Notes: generated from the sequence alone by a model not told the origin. A stretch of DNA of 64,000 nt from Acinetobacter colistiniresistens (GCF_024582815.1 NZ_CP102099.1:186001-250000); one strand, 5' to 3'. Counted from the first letter of the stretch, positions 1 through 8,955 are shown. Translations and numbers: made by a program.

Positions 1-64
1 CAAACAGCAACGCCTGTCAATCACCGCGTGGTTACGTAGTGGCAGTTCAATCTGGAATAACTAG
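1..64 (+). other. Left edge, probably the 3' end of a truncated gene
   Basis: No start lies inside the window. Frame 2 stays open to a TAG at 62-64 and ends in residues SGSSIWNN. The other two plus frames also stay open for a while (stops at 37-39 and 73-75), so the frame and even the strand are not certain. A weak GGCTG/CAGCC hairpin (64-84) followed by TTT could be its terminator. I do not recognise the peptide. Confidence 0.25.
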
Positions 65-143
65 GCTGTATTGATATTTCAGCCTTTAAATTGCTAAAAA
101 CAGCCTTATATACCTCGCATAACTGACGATTTTGGATCAATAC

Positions 144-671
144 ATGTCGAATGAAACTAAACAAGTGATTGCTCGAATTGGTGAAACTGACCAACGCTTT
201 TTAGAGGGCAATACACCTGAACTTGCTTTAGAACGTGCAGACCTGCGTTTACAATTGGTCATGCTCAGTCATGTTCGTCAGGAACAACTGCATTTCTTAC
301 AAGAAGCAATTGTGCTGCTTGAACAGGCGCGCATCGAATATGATGAAATGCCGTTAAGCTTATATTTAAATCTGTCGTTATATTTAGCCAAAGCCTATAT
401 GATTTATTTCGAGCTGACCAAGGAACAGCGTTTTGCGCTGATCACTCAGCAAATTTTAAAGCCTTTGGCGCACCATGAGCATTTAGATGTCTATTTCTTT
501 TTGGCTTATGCCTCTGCAACCAAACAGGAACAAGCATTAACTCGCCACTGGTTAAAGAAATATACATCTTGCCTAGACCACGATCTGGAGTTACTACAGC
601 TTCATCCTGCGTTTATTCAACTTCGTCAGGAAGACTGGTTTAAAACCCTCATTCAAAATAAAGCTCACTAA
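144..671 (+). CDS. Conserved hypothetical helical protein (TPR-like)
   Basis: The product is 175 residues, soluble, with no signal peptide or membrane segment, and almost entirely alpha-helical by composition. Helix pairs around residues 50-130 alternate Leu, Ala and Tyr in the way tetratricopeptide repeats do, but no repeat is clean enough to call. I chose the ATG at 144; a TTG at 132 is in frame but adds only four residues, and neither has a strong ribosome site. The gene ends inside a hairpin terminator whose loop holds the stop codon. The function is unknown; a protein-protein interaction role is only inferred from the helical pattern. Confidence 0.75.
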   Translation: MSNETKQVIARIGETDQRFLEGNTPELALERADLRLQLVMLSHVRQEQLHFLQEAIVLLEQARIEYDEMPLSLYLNLSLYLAKAYMIYFELTKEQRFALITQQILKPLAHHEHLDVYFFLAYASATKQEQALTRHWLKKYTSCLDHDLELLQLHPAFIQLRQEDWFKTLIQNKAH

Positions 672-687
672 TGTGAGCTTTATTTTT
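657..687. terminator. Bidirectional rho-independent terminator
   Basis: Perfect 12-bp arms AATAAAGCTCAC (657-668) and GTGAGCTTTATT (673-684) flank a TAAT loop, with T-runs on both strands. The upstream gene's TAA stop (669-671) lies in the loop. It separates two convergent genes. Confidence 0.85.
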
Positions 688-702
688 GCTTGGGCGAATC
701 AA

Positions 703-945
703 TTATCGGGTACTGTCAACATGAAGTTGCTGATTCAGTTCATCAATCACAATCGCCCATTCATCATCTTTATCCCAATGACTCTTGAGAAAATCACGCT
801 GCCCCGCACTCCAAAATTCAGCTTCATGCAACTTTTGGTCGGCACTCAGTTGATGAGTTCTCACAAAGTTTTCGATTGCTGCCTCATCTGCTCCAAGCCC
901 GAGTTGCTCAAATAAAAGCTCAAGTGTCGGTTGCTGTTCAAACAT
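703..945 (-). CDS. DUF2789 family protein
   Basis: The 80-residue product matches the small DUF2789 family known from Acinetobacter and Pseudomonas: it opens with a TLELLFEQLGL segment, has the middle FW..AQ-type motif (here EFWSAGQRDFL) and ends in a DEWA-x-VIDELN helix. The ATG at 945 is preceded by GGAG at good spacing, so the longer in-frame extension to 975 is rejected. It is a soluble cytoplasmic protein of unknown function. It runs convergent to the gene on its 3' side and is transcribed away from mdh's terminator. Confidence 0.85.
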   Translation of the reverse strand: MFEQQPTLELLFEQLGLGADEAAIENFVRTHQLSADQKLHEAEFWSAGQRDFLKSHWDKDDEWAIVIDELNQQLHVDSTR

Positions 946-1052
946 TGTTATTCTCCAAGTGATGTCCTTTATCAAAATAATCTAACAGTAAATCACCTAG
1001 GTATGCAGCGCTAGGTCCATATTTTCTTGTTGTTTTTTGTTTTAACCGGTAT

Positions 1053-1084
1053 AAAAAAAGCACTCTCATCGAGAGTGCTTTTCA
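1053..1084 (-). terminator. Terminator of mdh
   Basis: Arms AAAAGCACTCTC and GAGAGTGCTTTT enclose the loop ATC. On the minus strand the stem is followed by a T-run, placing it just after the mdh stop codon. Confidence 0.85.
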
Positions 1085-1102
1085 ATTTATCCAAAAGATA
1101 AA

Positions 1103-2089
1103 TTATTTAACCATGTCAGCAATTGCTGCACGTTCTTCTTCAAGCTCATTCAGCGTGAAGTTGATACGCTCACGGCTGAACTCATCAATTTCTAAGCCTT
1201 GAACGATTTTGTATTCACCGTTTTCAGTCGTCACAGGGAAACCGAACATTACGCCTTCTGGAATACCATAAGAACCATCAGATGGAATACCCATAGTTAC
1301 CCATTTGCCGTTTGTGCCCAACGCCCAATCACGCATATGATCGATTGCAGCATTTGCAGCTGAAGCCGCTGAAGACAAACCACGCGCTTCGATGATCGCA
1401 GCACCACGTTTACCAACAGTTGGAAGGAACACATCTTTGTTCCATGCCGCATCGTTGATTTTGTCTTTTAAGCTTACGCCATTTGCAGTGGCAAAACGGT
1501 AGTCTGCATACATTGTTGGAGAGTGGTTACCCCAAACTGTCATGTTTTCGATGTCAGAAACTGCCACGCCTGCTTTTTGAGCAAGTTGAGTCAAGGCACG
1601 ATTGTGGTCAAGACGCAACATTGCGGTAAAGTTTTTCGCTGGAAGATCTGGAGCAGATTTCATTGCGATGTATGCATTGGTGTTTGCCGGGTTACCAACA
1701 ACCAATACTTTAACGTCACGACTTGCAACTTCATTGAGTGCTTGGCCTTGACCGATAAAGATTTCGCCATTCACTTTTAACAAGTCCGCACGTTCCATAC
1801 CTGGACCACGTGGGCGAGAACCAACCAATAACGCGTAGTCAGCATCTTTGAATGCAACTTTAGGATCATCAGTCCCGATCATGCCTGCCAATAATGGGAA
1901 AGCACAGTCATCAAGTTCCATCATCACGCCTTTAAGCGCTTGTTGAGCTTTCTCAAAAGGAACTTCAAGCAATTGTAAAATGACTGGTTGATCTTTGCCT
2001 AACATTTCACCGCTTGCGATACGGAATAATAAGCTATAACCAATTTGACCAGCAGCGCCTGTAACGGCAACACGAACGGGTTGCTTCAT
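1103..2089 (-). CDS. mdh: NAD-dependent malate dehydrogenase
   Basis: The 328-residue product catalyses malate + NAD+ to oxaloacetate + NADH, the last step of the TCA cycle, in the cytoplasm. The N-terminal Rossmann motif [13 protein letters not shown] (glycine loop) is clear, followed by the substrate loop with Arg residues ([16 protein letters not shown]) and the catalytic His segment [12 protein letters not shown]. Length is right for the 325-330 residue cytosolic-type bacterial MDH. The start is the ATG at 2089 (MKQPVRV), preceded by GGAG; an upstream extension to 2119 is not needed. It is monocistronic, with its own terminator. The protein reads as a very close relative of Acinetobacter MDH. 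Confidence 0.97.
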   Translation of the reverse strand: MKQPVRVAVTGAAGQIGYSLLFRIASGEMLGKDQPVILQLLEVPFEKAQQALKGVMMELDDCAFPLLAGMIGTDDPKVAFKDADYALLVGSRPRGPGMERADLLKVNGEIFIGQGQALNEVASRDVKVLVVGNPANTNAYIAMKSAPDLPAKNFTAMLRLDHNRALTQLAQKAGVAVSDIENMTVWGNHSPTMYADYRFATANGVSLKDKINDAAWNKDVFLPTVGKRGAAIIEARGLSSAASAANAAIDHMRDWALGTNGKWVTMGIPSDGSYGIPEGVMFGFPVTTENGEYKIVQGLEIDEFSRERINFTLNELEEERAAIADMVK

Positions 2090-2256
2090 GTGATATTCTC
2101 CAATGAGATGCGTTTGCACGATTGAACGCTATTATTATTCAATCGAATTATCATAAACGGCAAAGATTGTACTCTAAAGCGAATACAGATGCATGTAAAA
2201 GAGAATGAATTTCAACGAAAGTCTAATAGAAAATACAAATCAAACTAGGTAAATAC

Positions 2257-2943
2257 CTAGTAACTGCCTTTAATTGTAAATTCACTTGGACAGCCTGTTA
2301 CAATATGGCTTGCGCATTGTTTATATTGACCATTTTTCTGATAACACACCCGAATTTCGGTCAAGACCGAATCAAATCTCGATGACTGACAAGTAAAGCG
2401 AATTCCATTCGGTGGTAATGAAGGATTCAATTTGACAAATTGCTGTCTAAGATTTTCTTTCTGTACTTCAATCGTATTGGGGCTGGTCAAATCTGCAGGA
2501 ATTTTCAAACGTTCTGCAAAGTTAATAATGGTTCTAAAATATTGGCTGGCATTCATTGGCATACAACCACCCACATCTTGCCATAACTGTATGCGCGCAT
2601 TTTCATCAGGCATGACACGTGCAACTACTTTTGCCTGCAACGGTGATAACTTGGCAGAAGTTTTAGTTGAGCAATCCCGGTTTAAAGGTACTTCAGGCAA
2701 TAGGCTGGCAATAGTCAGCGAATAACCTTCCAGACATTTCCGTTGCTTTTGTCTTGACGAGTCAAAAGAGCATGCTGCCGGTGTCATTTGTACATGCATG
2801 ACATAACCAGCAACATCAGGATTACTCGCAGCGTGCGATGGCGCAGTAAAAGAGAAGATTGCAGCACAGCTTAATATCTGTGCCACGCTCATCAACTGCG
2901 TTTTGAGTAACTGGATTGATTTCATCAAATGCAAAAACTTCAT
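2257..2943 (-). CDS. Secreted RNase T2-like protein lacking catalytic residues
   Basis: A 228-residue precursor with a signal peptide ending near APSHA (about residue 38) and nine Cys in the mature part. The fold match to the RNase T2/RNase I family comes from three spots: the CAS I region (YSLTIASLLPE, 74-84), the CAS II region (QLWQDVGGC, 119-127) followed by the YF helix, and the C-terminal segment FTCQSSRF...EIRVCYQ (183-201). In active enzymes CAS I reads roughly FTxHGLWP and CAS II reads HEWxKHGTC; here the catalytic His and Glu are all replaced (His to Ala, Glu to Leu, His to Val). It should therefore lack normal RNase chemistry, or work differently. It lies 27 bp downstream of slt and may be cotranscribed. 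Family call moderate, inactivity inferred. Confidence 0.65.
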   Translation of the reverse strand: MKFLHLMKSIQLLKTQLMSVAQILSCAAIFSFTAPSHAASNPDVAGYVMHVQMTPAACSFDSSRQKQRKCLEGYSLTIASLLPEVPLNRDCSTKTSAKLSPLQAKVVARVMPDENARIQLWQDVGGCMPMNASQYFRTIINFAERLKIPADLTSPNTIEVQKENLRQQFVKLNPSLPPNGIRFTCQSSRFDSVLTEIRVCYQKNGQYKQCASHIVTGCPSEFTIKGSY

Positions 2944-2970
2944 TGTTTCACTTAAACATCTGGCTGTGTC

Positions 2971-4962
2971 TTAAGGCCCACTGCGTACCGGAATCGTGCT
3001 CATGCGTTTTTCCAACGATTGTGCACCTTGCCCTAATACCACACCATAATGGGTAGCATTGGTCATGACATGTTTTACATAGTCACGTGTTTCCAGTAAT
3101 GGAATGGTTTCTGTGTATTGATCCGCTGCCATATTCTGGGCATCAGGTTGCCAGCGACGTGCACGATTTGGGCCCGCGTTATAACCTGCTGTTGCCAATA
3201 CCGCATTACCGCTCAACTGACTTTGAATCATTGAAAGATAATAGGTGCCATAACGAATATTGGTATTCATCTCACTCAAGGCTGCCGGGTTATAAGTTTC
3301 ACCCATTTGTCTTGCGATCAGTTTGGCAGTGTTCGGCATAATCTGCATTAAACCTCCTGCCCCAACATGAGAACGTGCAGAAGTGACAAAACGGCTTTCT
3401 TGGCGCATTAAACCATAGGCCCATGCTGGATCAATACCGGCATTGTAACTATGGCTAGTCACATTGCTACGATGTGGTGTGGCAAAACGATAGGTGTCAT
3501 TATGCCGCGATGTGGTACGATCAGCGGCATAAATGGCACGATCATACCAACCCATATCATGCGCACGTTTTGCAGCGGCTAAAAGCAGACCATCGTCGTG
3601 TTGCAAATACGCTTGACGCACTGCCCAGTTCCATTCACGGTTGGTATAGTTCGCAGGTGCATTCACATCTCTAAGGGCAAATGCACGTCTAAAATGAATA
3701 TTTTGATTTAAACGCTGTGTATCTTGCGTACTTGGTTGTTCGTTATATGGCTGATGATTATAGCGCTCACCTAAGCGGTCTTTTGCCAACAGGTTATGGT
3801 AATCATCGCCAGCCTGTGCCAGTTTGCGATAGATCTGTTGCGCTGCCTGTTTTGACCCACCGTCAGAACGTTGCTCCGATGCACGTGCTAACCAATACTG
3901 CCAACGATCTTCCTGCTTTTGCGTGACTGACATGGCATCAATCGCACGAATCAAACTTTCCCAAGCGCCAAAGCGAATCGCCTGACGTGCATAAATTTCT
4001 GCTTCTTCTGGACTTAATGGATAACCATAACTTTGGTCGTAGGCATTTAGGACTTCACGATTAAAGCCATTTTTCATTACGGTAGTACCACCAACATAAC
4101 CAATGGTACGATACAAATATTGCTGGACTGGCTGCGGCACACCTTGAGCAGCACGCTGTACATTGCCCAAAGCATTGGTTAAATCGCTATCTGCAACACG
4201 GCCTAAAGCAAAAATCAAATAGGCATAATCGGCATCATTTGATTTCGGTGCGCTCCACAAATAACCCAATGGATTGGCTTGAATTTGATTGAACTGTGCT
4301 AAAGAAAGGTTCAAACCCATGGTTTGAGCAGTGGCAATCGCAGGGCCTGATTGCCCTGCTCGTAGTTGTCCCCAAAGTCTTTGTTGACGATCTTGAGTAG
4401 TCATTAAAGGACTAGACAACATCAAGCGACCTAAACCATTACACGCTTCAGGCTGAGAATTAGTGGTAAGCCAAACGTCTTTGTATTCAGCAAAAACCAG
4501 ACTATCGCCTGTTTTGGCACGGACTTGCGCAACAGCACAACTTTCTTCTTGGTCTGGATTGGTGACATAACTCAGTACAGGCTTGGCATCGGCAAAGCTA
4601 CCGAGTTTGACTTTTTCTTCGACATAATCCGCAGAGAGTTTTTCTGCCATCGCCGATTGTGGATAGCGCTGCGCATAGCTAATAATTGAAGATGCAGGTT
4701 GAAAACCCAGATTGGTATTGAGTTTCCAATATTCAGGGTAGTAACCTAAAACATCATTTTGCATTTCAAATTGGTATTGATCGAGCAATGCCGTATTATT
4801 GGCATTAGCAGCACGCAATGCATCATTAAATTGTTCATCTAAAGCATAGACAGACGAGCAGGCGATCACTCCCCCCACTGCAATAAAACAACGGAAGCTC
4901 TTCTTGTTATTCAATTTATGAGTTAGGGTTGTTCTAAAATCACGCTGCTTTTTCATCTTCAT
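2971..4962 (-). CDS. slt: Soluble lytic murein transglycosylase
   Basis: The 663-residue periplasmic enzyme cleaves peptidoglycan glycan strands to 1,6-anhydromuropeptides. It has a signal peptide (basic stretch then FIAVGGVIACSSVYA), a long helical alpha-superhelix (roughly 50-480) and a C-terminal SLT lysozyme-like domain. The catalytic Glu is E522 in GLMRQESRF; the following GLMQIMPNTAKLIA and AGYNAGPNRARRW motifs are canonical. Length fits Slt70 (about 640). The ATG at 4962 is chosen over a TTG one codon upstream. Divergent from miaB; probably promoter-proximal to the RNase T2-like gene. Confidence 0.93.
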   Translation of the reverse strand: MKMKKQRDFRTTLTHKLNNKKSFRCFIAVGGVIACSSVYALDEQFNDALRAANANNTALLDQYQFEMQNDVLGYYPEYWKLNTNLGFQPASSIISYAQRYPQSAMAEKLSADYVEEKVKLGSFADAKPVLSYVTNPDQEESCAVAQVRAKTGDSLVFAEYKDVWLTTNSQPEACNGLGRLMLSSPLMTTQDRQQRLWGQLRAGQSGPAIATAQTMGLNLSLAQFNQIQANPLGYLWSAPKSNDADYAYLIFALGRVADSDLTNALGNVQRAAQGVPQPVQQYLYRTIGYVGGTTVMKNGFNREVLNAYDQSYGYPLSPEEAEIYARQAIRFGAWESLIRAIDAMSVTQKQEDRWQYWLARASEQRSDGGSKQAAQQIYRKLAQAGDDYHNLLAKDRLGERYNHQPYNEQPSTQDTQRLNQNIHFRRAFALRDVNAPANYTNREWNWAVRQAYLQHDDGLLLAAAKRAHDMGWYDRAIYAADRTTSRHNDTYRFATPHRSNVTSHSYNAGIDPAWAYGLMRQESRFVTSARSHVGAGGLMQIMPNTAKLIARQMGETYNPAALSEMNTNIRYGTYYLSMIQSQLSGNAVLATAGYNAGPNRARRWQPDAQNMAADQYTETIPLLETRDYVKHVMTNATHYGVVLGQGAQSLEKRMSTIPVRSGP

Positions 4963-4990
4963 CAATATCTATGCCTAATTTTGCCCAGCC

Positions 4991-4996
4991 ATTATA
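4991..4996 (-). promoter_or_regulatory. Candidate -10 element for slt
   Basis: A perfect TATAAT on the minus strand lies about 30 bp upstream of the slt start. No good -35 is visible at 17 bp, so the promoter is only a candidate. Confidence 0.4.
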
Positions 4997-5134
4997 GTGT
5001 AATAAGTCTCGCCTTCCACTATTGTTGTGTTATGTAAATTACTGATTCATATTCATTAAAATTCACACAATTTTATTCACAAACTGTCCATTTTTGTCAG
5101 TTTTTTATTCTCTCCGTTCCGTTTAAAATACTGC

Positions 5135-5140
5135 TATAAT
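5135..5140 (+). promoter_or_regulatory. Candidate -10 element for miaB
   Basis: TATAAT about 40 bp upstream of the miaB start, in the divergent slt-miaB gap. The -35 is poor. Confidence 0.45.
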
Positions 5141-5178
5141 CCGCCGTTTATTTAAATCCACCCTGTTTAGGAGCCTGC

Positions 5179-6630
5179 ATGACGGTTCAAACATTCATTC
5201 CCAGTGCTGTAAAAGCTGCTTCAGAAAACACTGTTACCCAGCCAATGCACACCGCTGATGTTTCAATCAAGAAATTGTTTATTGAAACTCAAGGGTGTCA
5301 GATGAATGAGTATGACAGTCATCGTATGGCAGATTTATTGGGTGATTCACATGGCTATGTGCTGACTGACAATCCAAATGAAGCAGACATTCTGCTGATG
5401 AATACCTGCTCAATTCGTGAAAAAGCACAAGAGAAAGTATTTAGTGGTCTAGGTCGCTGGCGCAAATTGAAAGAACAGAATCCCGACCTCGTGATCGGCG
5501 TGGGAGGATGTGTTGCTTCTCAAGAAGGTGACAACATTCAAAAACGTGCCCCTTATGTGGATATGGTATTTGGTCCACAAACCCTGCATCGTTTACCTCA
5601 AATGCTGGATCAACACCAGGCACAAGTGGAAAAACCAAAGAAAGAAAAAATCAAATTGGTTGATATTTCTTTCCCCGATATTGAAAAGTTCGACTTTTTG
5701 CCAGAACCACGTGTCGAAGGCTTCAAGGCATTCGTTTCAATCATGGAAGGTTGCTCGAAGTACTGTTCATTCTGCGTAGTTCCTTATACCCGTGGCGAAG
5801 AAGTATCTCGTCCATTGGATGATGTGTTGGCAGAAATCGCTGGCTTGGCTGAAAAAGGCGTGCGTGAAATCAGCTTACTGGGTCAAAATGTAAATGGTTA
5901 TCGTGGCGAAACCTTTGAGGGTGAAATTTGTACCTTCCCTGAATTATTGCGCCTCGTTGCAGAAATTCCAGGGATTGGTCGTCTACGCTATACCACTTCT
6001 CATCCACTTGAGTTCTCTGATGAACTGATCCAATGCTATCGTGATTTACCACAGATGGTTTCTCATTTACATCTGCCGGTACAAAGTGGTTCAAATGACG
6101 TACTTCAAGCGATGAAACGTAACCACACCATTGATGTCTATATCGATAAAATTGCCAAGTTACGTAAAGTCCGTCCGGATATGCATTTATCCAGCGATTT
6201 CATTATCGGTTTCCCAGGTGAAACAGATGCACATTTTGCTGAAACCTTACAGTTCATTAAAGATCTAGATTTCGACCACTCTTATAGTTTTGTCTATTCT
6301 AAGCGGCCAGGTACGCCAGCTTCTGACTTACCAGACAGCACGCCTGAGCAAGTGAAAAAAGATCGTTTGGCTCAAGTACAGGAAGTGATTAAACGCTCTA
6401 GTATCGATAAAACAGATGCCATGCTCGGTAAAATTGAGCGTGTGCTGATTGAAAAGGTTTCTGATAAAGATCCAAATGTTTTAATTGGTACAGCAGACAA
6501 TACACGTTTAGTGACATTTATCGGTGATGCCGCGTGGATTGGGCGTTTCGCAGAGATTGAGATCACGGAAATTAAAACTTTAAATTTAGTTTACGGAGAA
6601 CTCTTGAATCTTGAACCTGACGTGGCGTAA
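5179..6630 (+). CDS. miaB: tRNA-2-methylthio-N6-dimethylallyladenosine synthase MiaB
   Basis: A 483-residue radical-SAM methylthiotransferase that adds a 2-methylthio group to i6A37 of tRNAs reading UNN codons. The N-terminal UPF0004 domain supplies three Cys (C40, C77, C111) for the auxiliary 4Fe-4S cluster; the radical-SAM motif CxxxCxxC is C192-C196-C199 in [10 protein letters not shown]; a TRAM domain closes the protein. GGAG precedes the ATG. It heads the miaB-ybeZ-ybeY cluster, an order also known in E. coli. Confidence 0.97.
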   Translation: MTVQTFIPSAVKAASENTVTQPMHTADVSIKKLFIETQGCQMNEYDSHRMADLLGDSHGYVLTDNPNEADILLMNTCSIREKAQEKVFSGLGRWRKLKEQNPDLVIGVGGCVASQEGDNIQKRAPYVDMVFGPQTLHRLPQMLDQHQAQVEKPKKEKIKLVDISFPDIEKFDFLPEPRVEGFKAFVSIMEGCSKYCSFCVVPYTRGEEVSRPLDDVLAEIAGLAEKGVREISLLGQNVNGYRGETFEGEICTFPELLRLVAEIPGIGRLRYTTSHPLEFSDELIQCYRDLPQMVSHLHLPVQSGSNDVLQAMKRNHTIDVYIDKIAKLRKVRPDMHLSSDFIIGFPGETDAHFAETLQFIKDLDFDHSYSFVYSKRPGTPASDLPDSTPEQVKKDRLAQVQEVIKRSSIDKTDAMLGKIERVLIEKVSDKDPNVLIGTADNTRLVTFIGDAAWIGRFAEIEITEIKTLNLVYGELLNLEPDVA

Positions 6631-6669
6631 TGTAAGGGTATTCCTACAGAGCAACAAAAAGGGTTTATC

Positions 6670-7743
6670 TTGACTGCAGCGATTCGACGTACAGTAACGT
6701 TCCCTGAGATTCAATTGGAACGTTTGAAAAGCATGCTCGGTGCGTATAACGGGCATTTAAAACAAATCGAACAACGTTTAGATGTCAAAATTACTCACCG
6801 TGGCGATGCCTTTTATCTCGATGGTGATATAGAAGCGGTCGAAAGAGCCGAAGCACTATTGCAACGGCTCTATCAAGAATCAGAAATTTCCTCACAAATT
6901 AGTGCCGATGTGATTCATTTGATGATCCAAGGTTCACAGACAGATCGTGAACTGATGGATGATTCAGATCAGGAGCATACTGGTGTCGATAGCGTTTGGT
7001 TACAGACCCGCAAAGGGCGAATTAATCCACGCGGTGCCAATCAAAAACGCTATGTACAACGTATTTTACAAAGCGATATTTCCTTCGGTATTGGCCCAGC
7101 CGGGACAGGTAAAACTTATCTGGCGGTTGCTGCTGCGGTTGATATGCTGGAACGCAATGAAATTCAGCGGATCTTACTGGTTCGTCCAGCTGTTGAGGCG
7201 GGTGAAAAGCTCGGTTTCTTACCTGGTGATCTTACCCAGAAAATTGACCCCTACTTACGCCCGCTTTACGATGCGCTGTATGAAATGCTGGGCTTTGAAA
7301 AAGTCGCCAAACTGATTGAACGTCAAGTGATTGAGGTTGCTCCGCTCGCCTACATGCGCGGACGTACCCTGAACCACTCATTTGTCATTTTAGATGAAGC
7401 ACAAAACACCACTCCTGAACAGATGAAAATGTTCCTGACCCGTTTAGGTTTTGGTTCACGTGCCGTGATTACGGGTGACGTGACGCAGGTTGACTTACCG
7501 CGTGGGCAACAATCAGGTTTAGCACAAGCATTACGTGTCCTTGAAAATGTCCATGAGATTCATATCACCCGTTTCCATTCACGTGATGTAGTTCGACATC
7601 AATTGGTACAAAAAATTGTTGAAGCTTACGAAGGTTGGGACAGTGAACAGCAACGCCTGTCTGCTGAAGCCCGTGCCGAACGCAAAGCCAAACAAGAAGC
7701 GCTGATCGCAGAAAATGATGAGAAAGCGGATGCTCAGTATTAA
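6670..7743 (+). CDS. ybeZ: PhoH-family ATPase (YbeZ)
   Basis: The 357-residue product carries a short N-terminal KH-like segment (about 15-70), then a PhoH P-loop ATPase domain: Walker A GPAGTGKT (142-149) and Walker B FVILDEAQN. PhoH proteins of this type work with the YbeY ribonuclease and bind RNA. The start is a TTG at 6670 six bases after an AAAAAGGG site; no in-frame ATG exists before about residue 22, inside conserved sequence, so TTG is the probable start. The C-terminal 30 residues are charged and rich in Ala and Glu. It lies 39 bp after miaB. Confidence 0.92.
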   Translation: MTAAIRRTVTFPEIQLERLKSMLGAYNGHLKQIEQRLDVKITHRGDAFYLDGDIEAVERAEALLQRLYQESEISSQISADVIHLMIQGSQTDRELMDDSDQEHTGVDSVWLQTRKGRINPRGANQKRYVQRILQSDISFGIGPAGTGKTYLAVAAAVDMLERNEIQRILLVRPAVEAGEKLGFLPGDLTQKIDPYLRPLYDALYEMLGFEKVAKLIERQVIEVAPLAYMRGRTLNHSFVILDEAQNTTPEQMKMFLTRLGFGSRAVITGDVTQVDLPRGQQSGLAQALRVLENVHEIHITRFHSRDVVRHQLVQKIVEAYEGWDSEQQRLSAEARAERKAKQEALIAENDEKADAQY

Positions 7744-8040
7744 ACAATATTGACCTAATTCGATACTCGGAACCGTCATTCGCAACCTGAGCGAAGATAA
7801 ACTAAGCGATGCTTTGTCTGAGCGCAAGATGAACAGCTATGCTGTGAAGGAAGGATGCGGATCTGACCTTATAATCATGTAAAATCAGGTTTTACCTACT
7901 TTTGCCAAAACAAAAGTAGGTCACGCCGAAGGCTTATCCCAAACATGGATAAGCATGTGGCAGGATTCCACCGTGATCTTTATCTACATTTTTAGATTCA
8001 ATCTAAGAATGTAGATGTCATTTATATCTAAGGATCTACT
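7744..8040. repeat. Hairpin-rich intergenic element between ybeZ and ybeY
   Basis: The 297-bp gap holds no convincing reading frame but four hairpins in a row: ACAGC/GCTGT (7833-7845), CCTACTTTTG/CAAAAGTAGG with a 6-nt loop (7895-7920), GCTTATCC/GGATAAGC (7932-7954) and a 17-bp stem at 7982-8016. The density and the CCTACTTTTG-type palindrome look like a dispersed intergenic repeat rather than unique leader DNA; copies elsewhere in the genome cannot be seen from this window. Confidence 0.5.
7982..8016 (+). promoter_or_regulatory. 17-bp hairpin immediately upstream of ybeY
   Basis: The arms 7982-7998 and 8000-8016 pair over 17 positions with one G-U and a single-base spacer, a nearly perfect 35-nt palindrome. 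It ends 24 nt before the ybeY start and about 10 nt before its AAGGA site. There is no T-run, so it is not a simple terminator; an RNA processing site or the end of a small repeat are possible. Confidence 0.6.
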
Positions 8041-8526
8041 TTGAAAATCAATTTAAGTCTTCAACAAGACTTTCAAGCTGCTGAATTGCCACTCAAACGT
8101 GGTCAAATCAAAAAAAATATTGAAACTGCACTGCGTCACGTCGGTTTTGATGTCAATTGTGAAATTGGAATTGCCTGTGTTGATCTAGCTGAAAGCCACG
8201 AGCTCAATCTGCAATATCGCGAAAAAGATAAACCGACCAATGTACTGTCTTTCCCTAGTGATATTCCGGAGGAAATGCTCAGCTTACTCGATGCAGAGCC
8301 TTTAGGTGACTTGGTCATTTGTATTCCTGTGGTTTTACAAGAAGCTGCAGAACAACAAAAAATACCAAGTGATCATTTCACTCATCTACTGGTTCATGGC
8401 ATTTTACATTTACTCGGTTATGATCATGAAACCAGTGAAGCTGAAGCAGAAGAAATGGAAGCTTTAGAAATTGAAATTCTAAAAAAACTCGGCATTGCCA
8501 ATCCTTACCAAGCCGATGAAAACTAA
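8041..8526 (+). CDS. ybeY: rRNA maturation endoribonuclease YbeY
   Basis: A 161-residue zinc-dependent endoribonuclease needed for 16S rRNA 3'-end processing and ribosome quality control. The zinc motif Hx3Hx5H is H119, H123 and H129 in [11 protein letters not shown], preceded by the conserved [13 protein letters not shown] segment. The start is a TTG at 8041 with AAGGA at good spacing; starting here keeps the full family N-terminus. It follows ybeZ after a 297-bp structured gap, wide for partners that usually sit closely. Confidence 0.95.
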   Translation: MKINLSLQQDFQAAELPLKRGQIKKNIETALRHVGFDVNCEIGIACVDLAESHELNLQYREKDKPTNVLSFPSDIPEEMLSLLDAEPLGDLVICIPVVLQEAAEQQKIPSDHFTHLLVHGILHLLGYDHETSEAEAEEMEALEIEILKKLGIANPYQADEN

Positions 8527-8537
8527 TTTAGGCTTCT

Positions 8538-8837
8538 ATGTATATCGTTATTTTTAAAGCCACCATCAAACAGCTTGATGCAACTTACTCAGACATGGCT
8601 CAGAAGTTGAGAAATAAGGCTCTGAGTGAGTACCACTGTATCAAGTTTGAAGCCTGTAATGAAAATGGCTTTGAAATTGCGTTGTCTTACTGGAACAGTC
8701 TTGAAGATATCAAGCAGTGGCAACGCGATGCAGAACATCTGGTTGCTCAGCGCTTAGGTAAAGAAAAATGGTATCAGGATTTTAGTGTCGAAATCTGCAC
8801 AGTTGAACGTGCTTATTCAAGTCAAAATGGCTTGTGA
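8538..8837 (+). CDS. Antibiotic biosynthesis monooxygenase (ABM) domain protein
   Basis: A 99-residue dimeric alpha/beta ferredoxin-like protein. It opens MYIVIFKATIKQLDATY and has the ABM-type pattern of a beta-strand, the EIALSYWNSLEDIKQWQRDAEH segment, then a YQDFSVEI strand, resembling the YqjZ-like branch. Such proteins are often heme- or quinone-handling monooxygenases or have no known activity; the substrate cannot be read from sequence. It lies 11 bp after ybeY, probably cotranscribed, and is followed by a terminator. Confidence 0.8.
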   Translation: MYIVIFKATIKQLDATYSDMAQKLRNKALSEYHCIKFEACNENGFEIALSYWNSLEDIKQWQRDAEHLVAQRLGKEKWYQDFSVEICTVERAYSSQNGL

Positions 8838-8866
8838 ATAAACGCAAACTTATCCACACATTAAAT

Positions 8867-8896
8867 AAAAAACGGCTAAATCTAGCCGTTTTTTTA
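8867..8896. terminator. Bidirectional terminator
   Basis: AAAACGGCTA and TAGCCGTTTT arms with an AATC loop and T-runs on both strands, between convergent genes. Confidence 0.85.
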
Positions 8897-8955
8897 TTTC
8901 TCAAAGTCGAAGAAAGACCAAATGCTCTATGCTACATCACCCTTCAAGAATGCTA

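Noticed and set aside
703-975. Longer start for the DUF2789 protein
   Set aside because: The extra 10 residues have no ribosome site; GGAG supports the ATG at 945.
8850-8858. Perfect DnaA box TTATCCACA, plus another at 29534
   Set aside because: Both are single boxes with no cluster, AT-rich unwinding region or dnaA/dnaN neighbours, so there is no sign of an origin.
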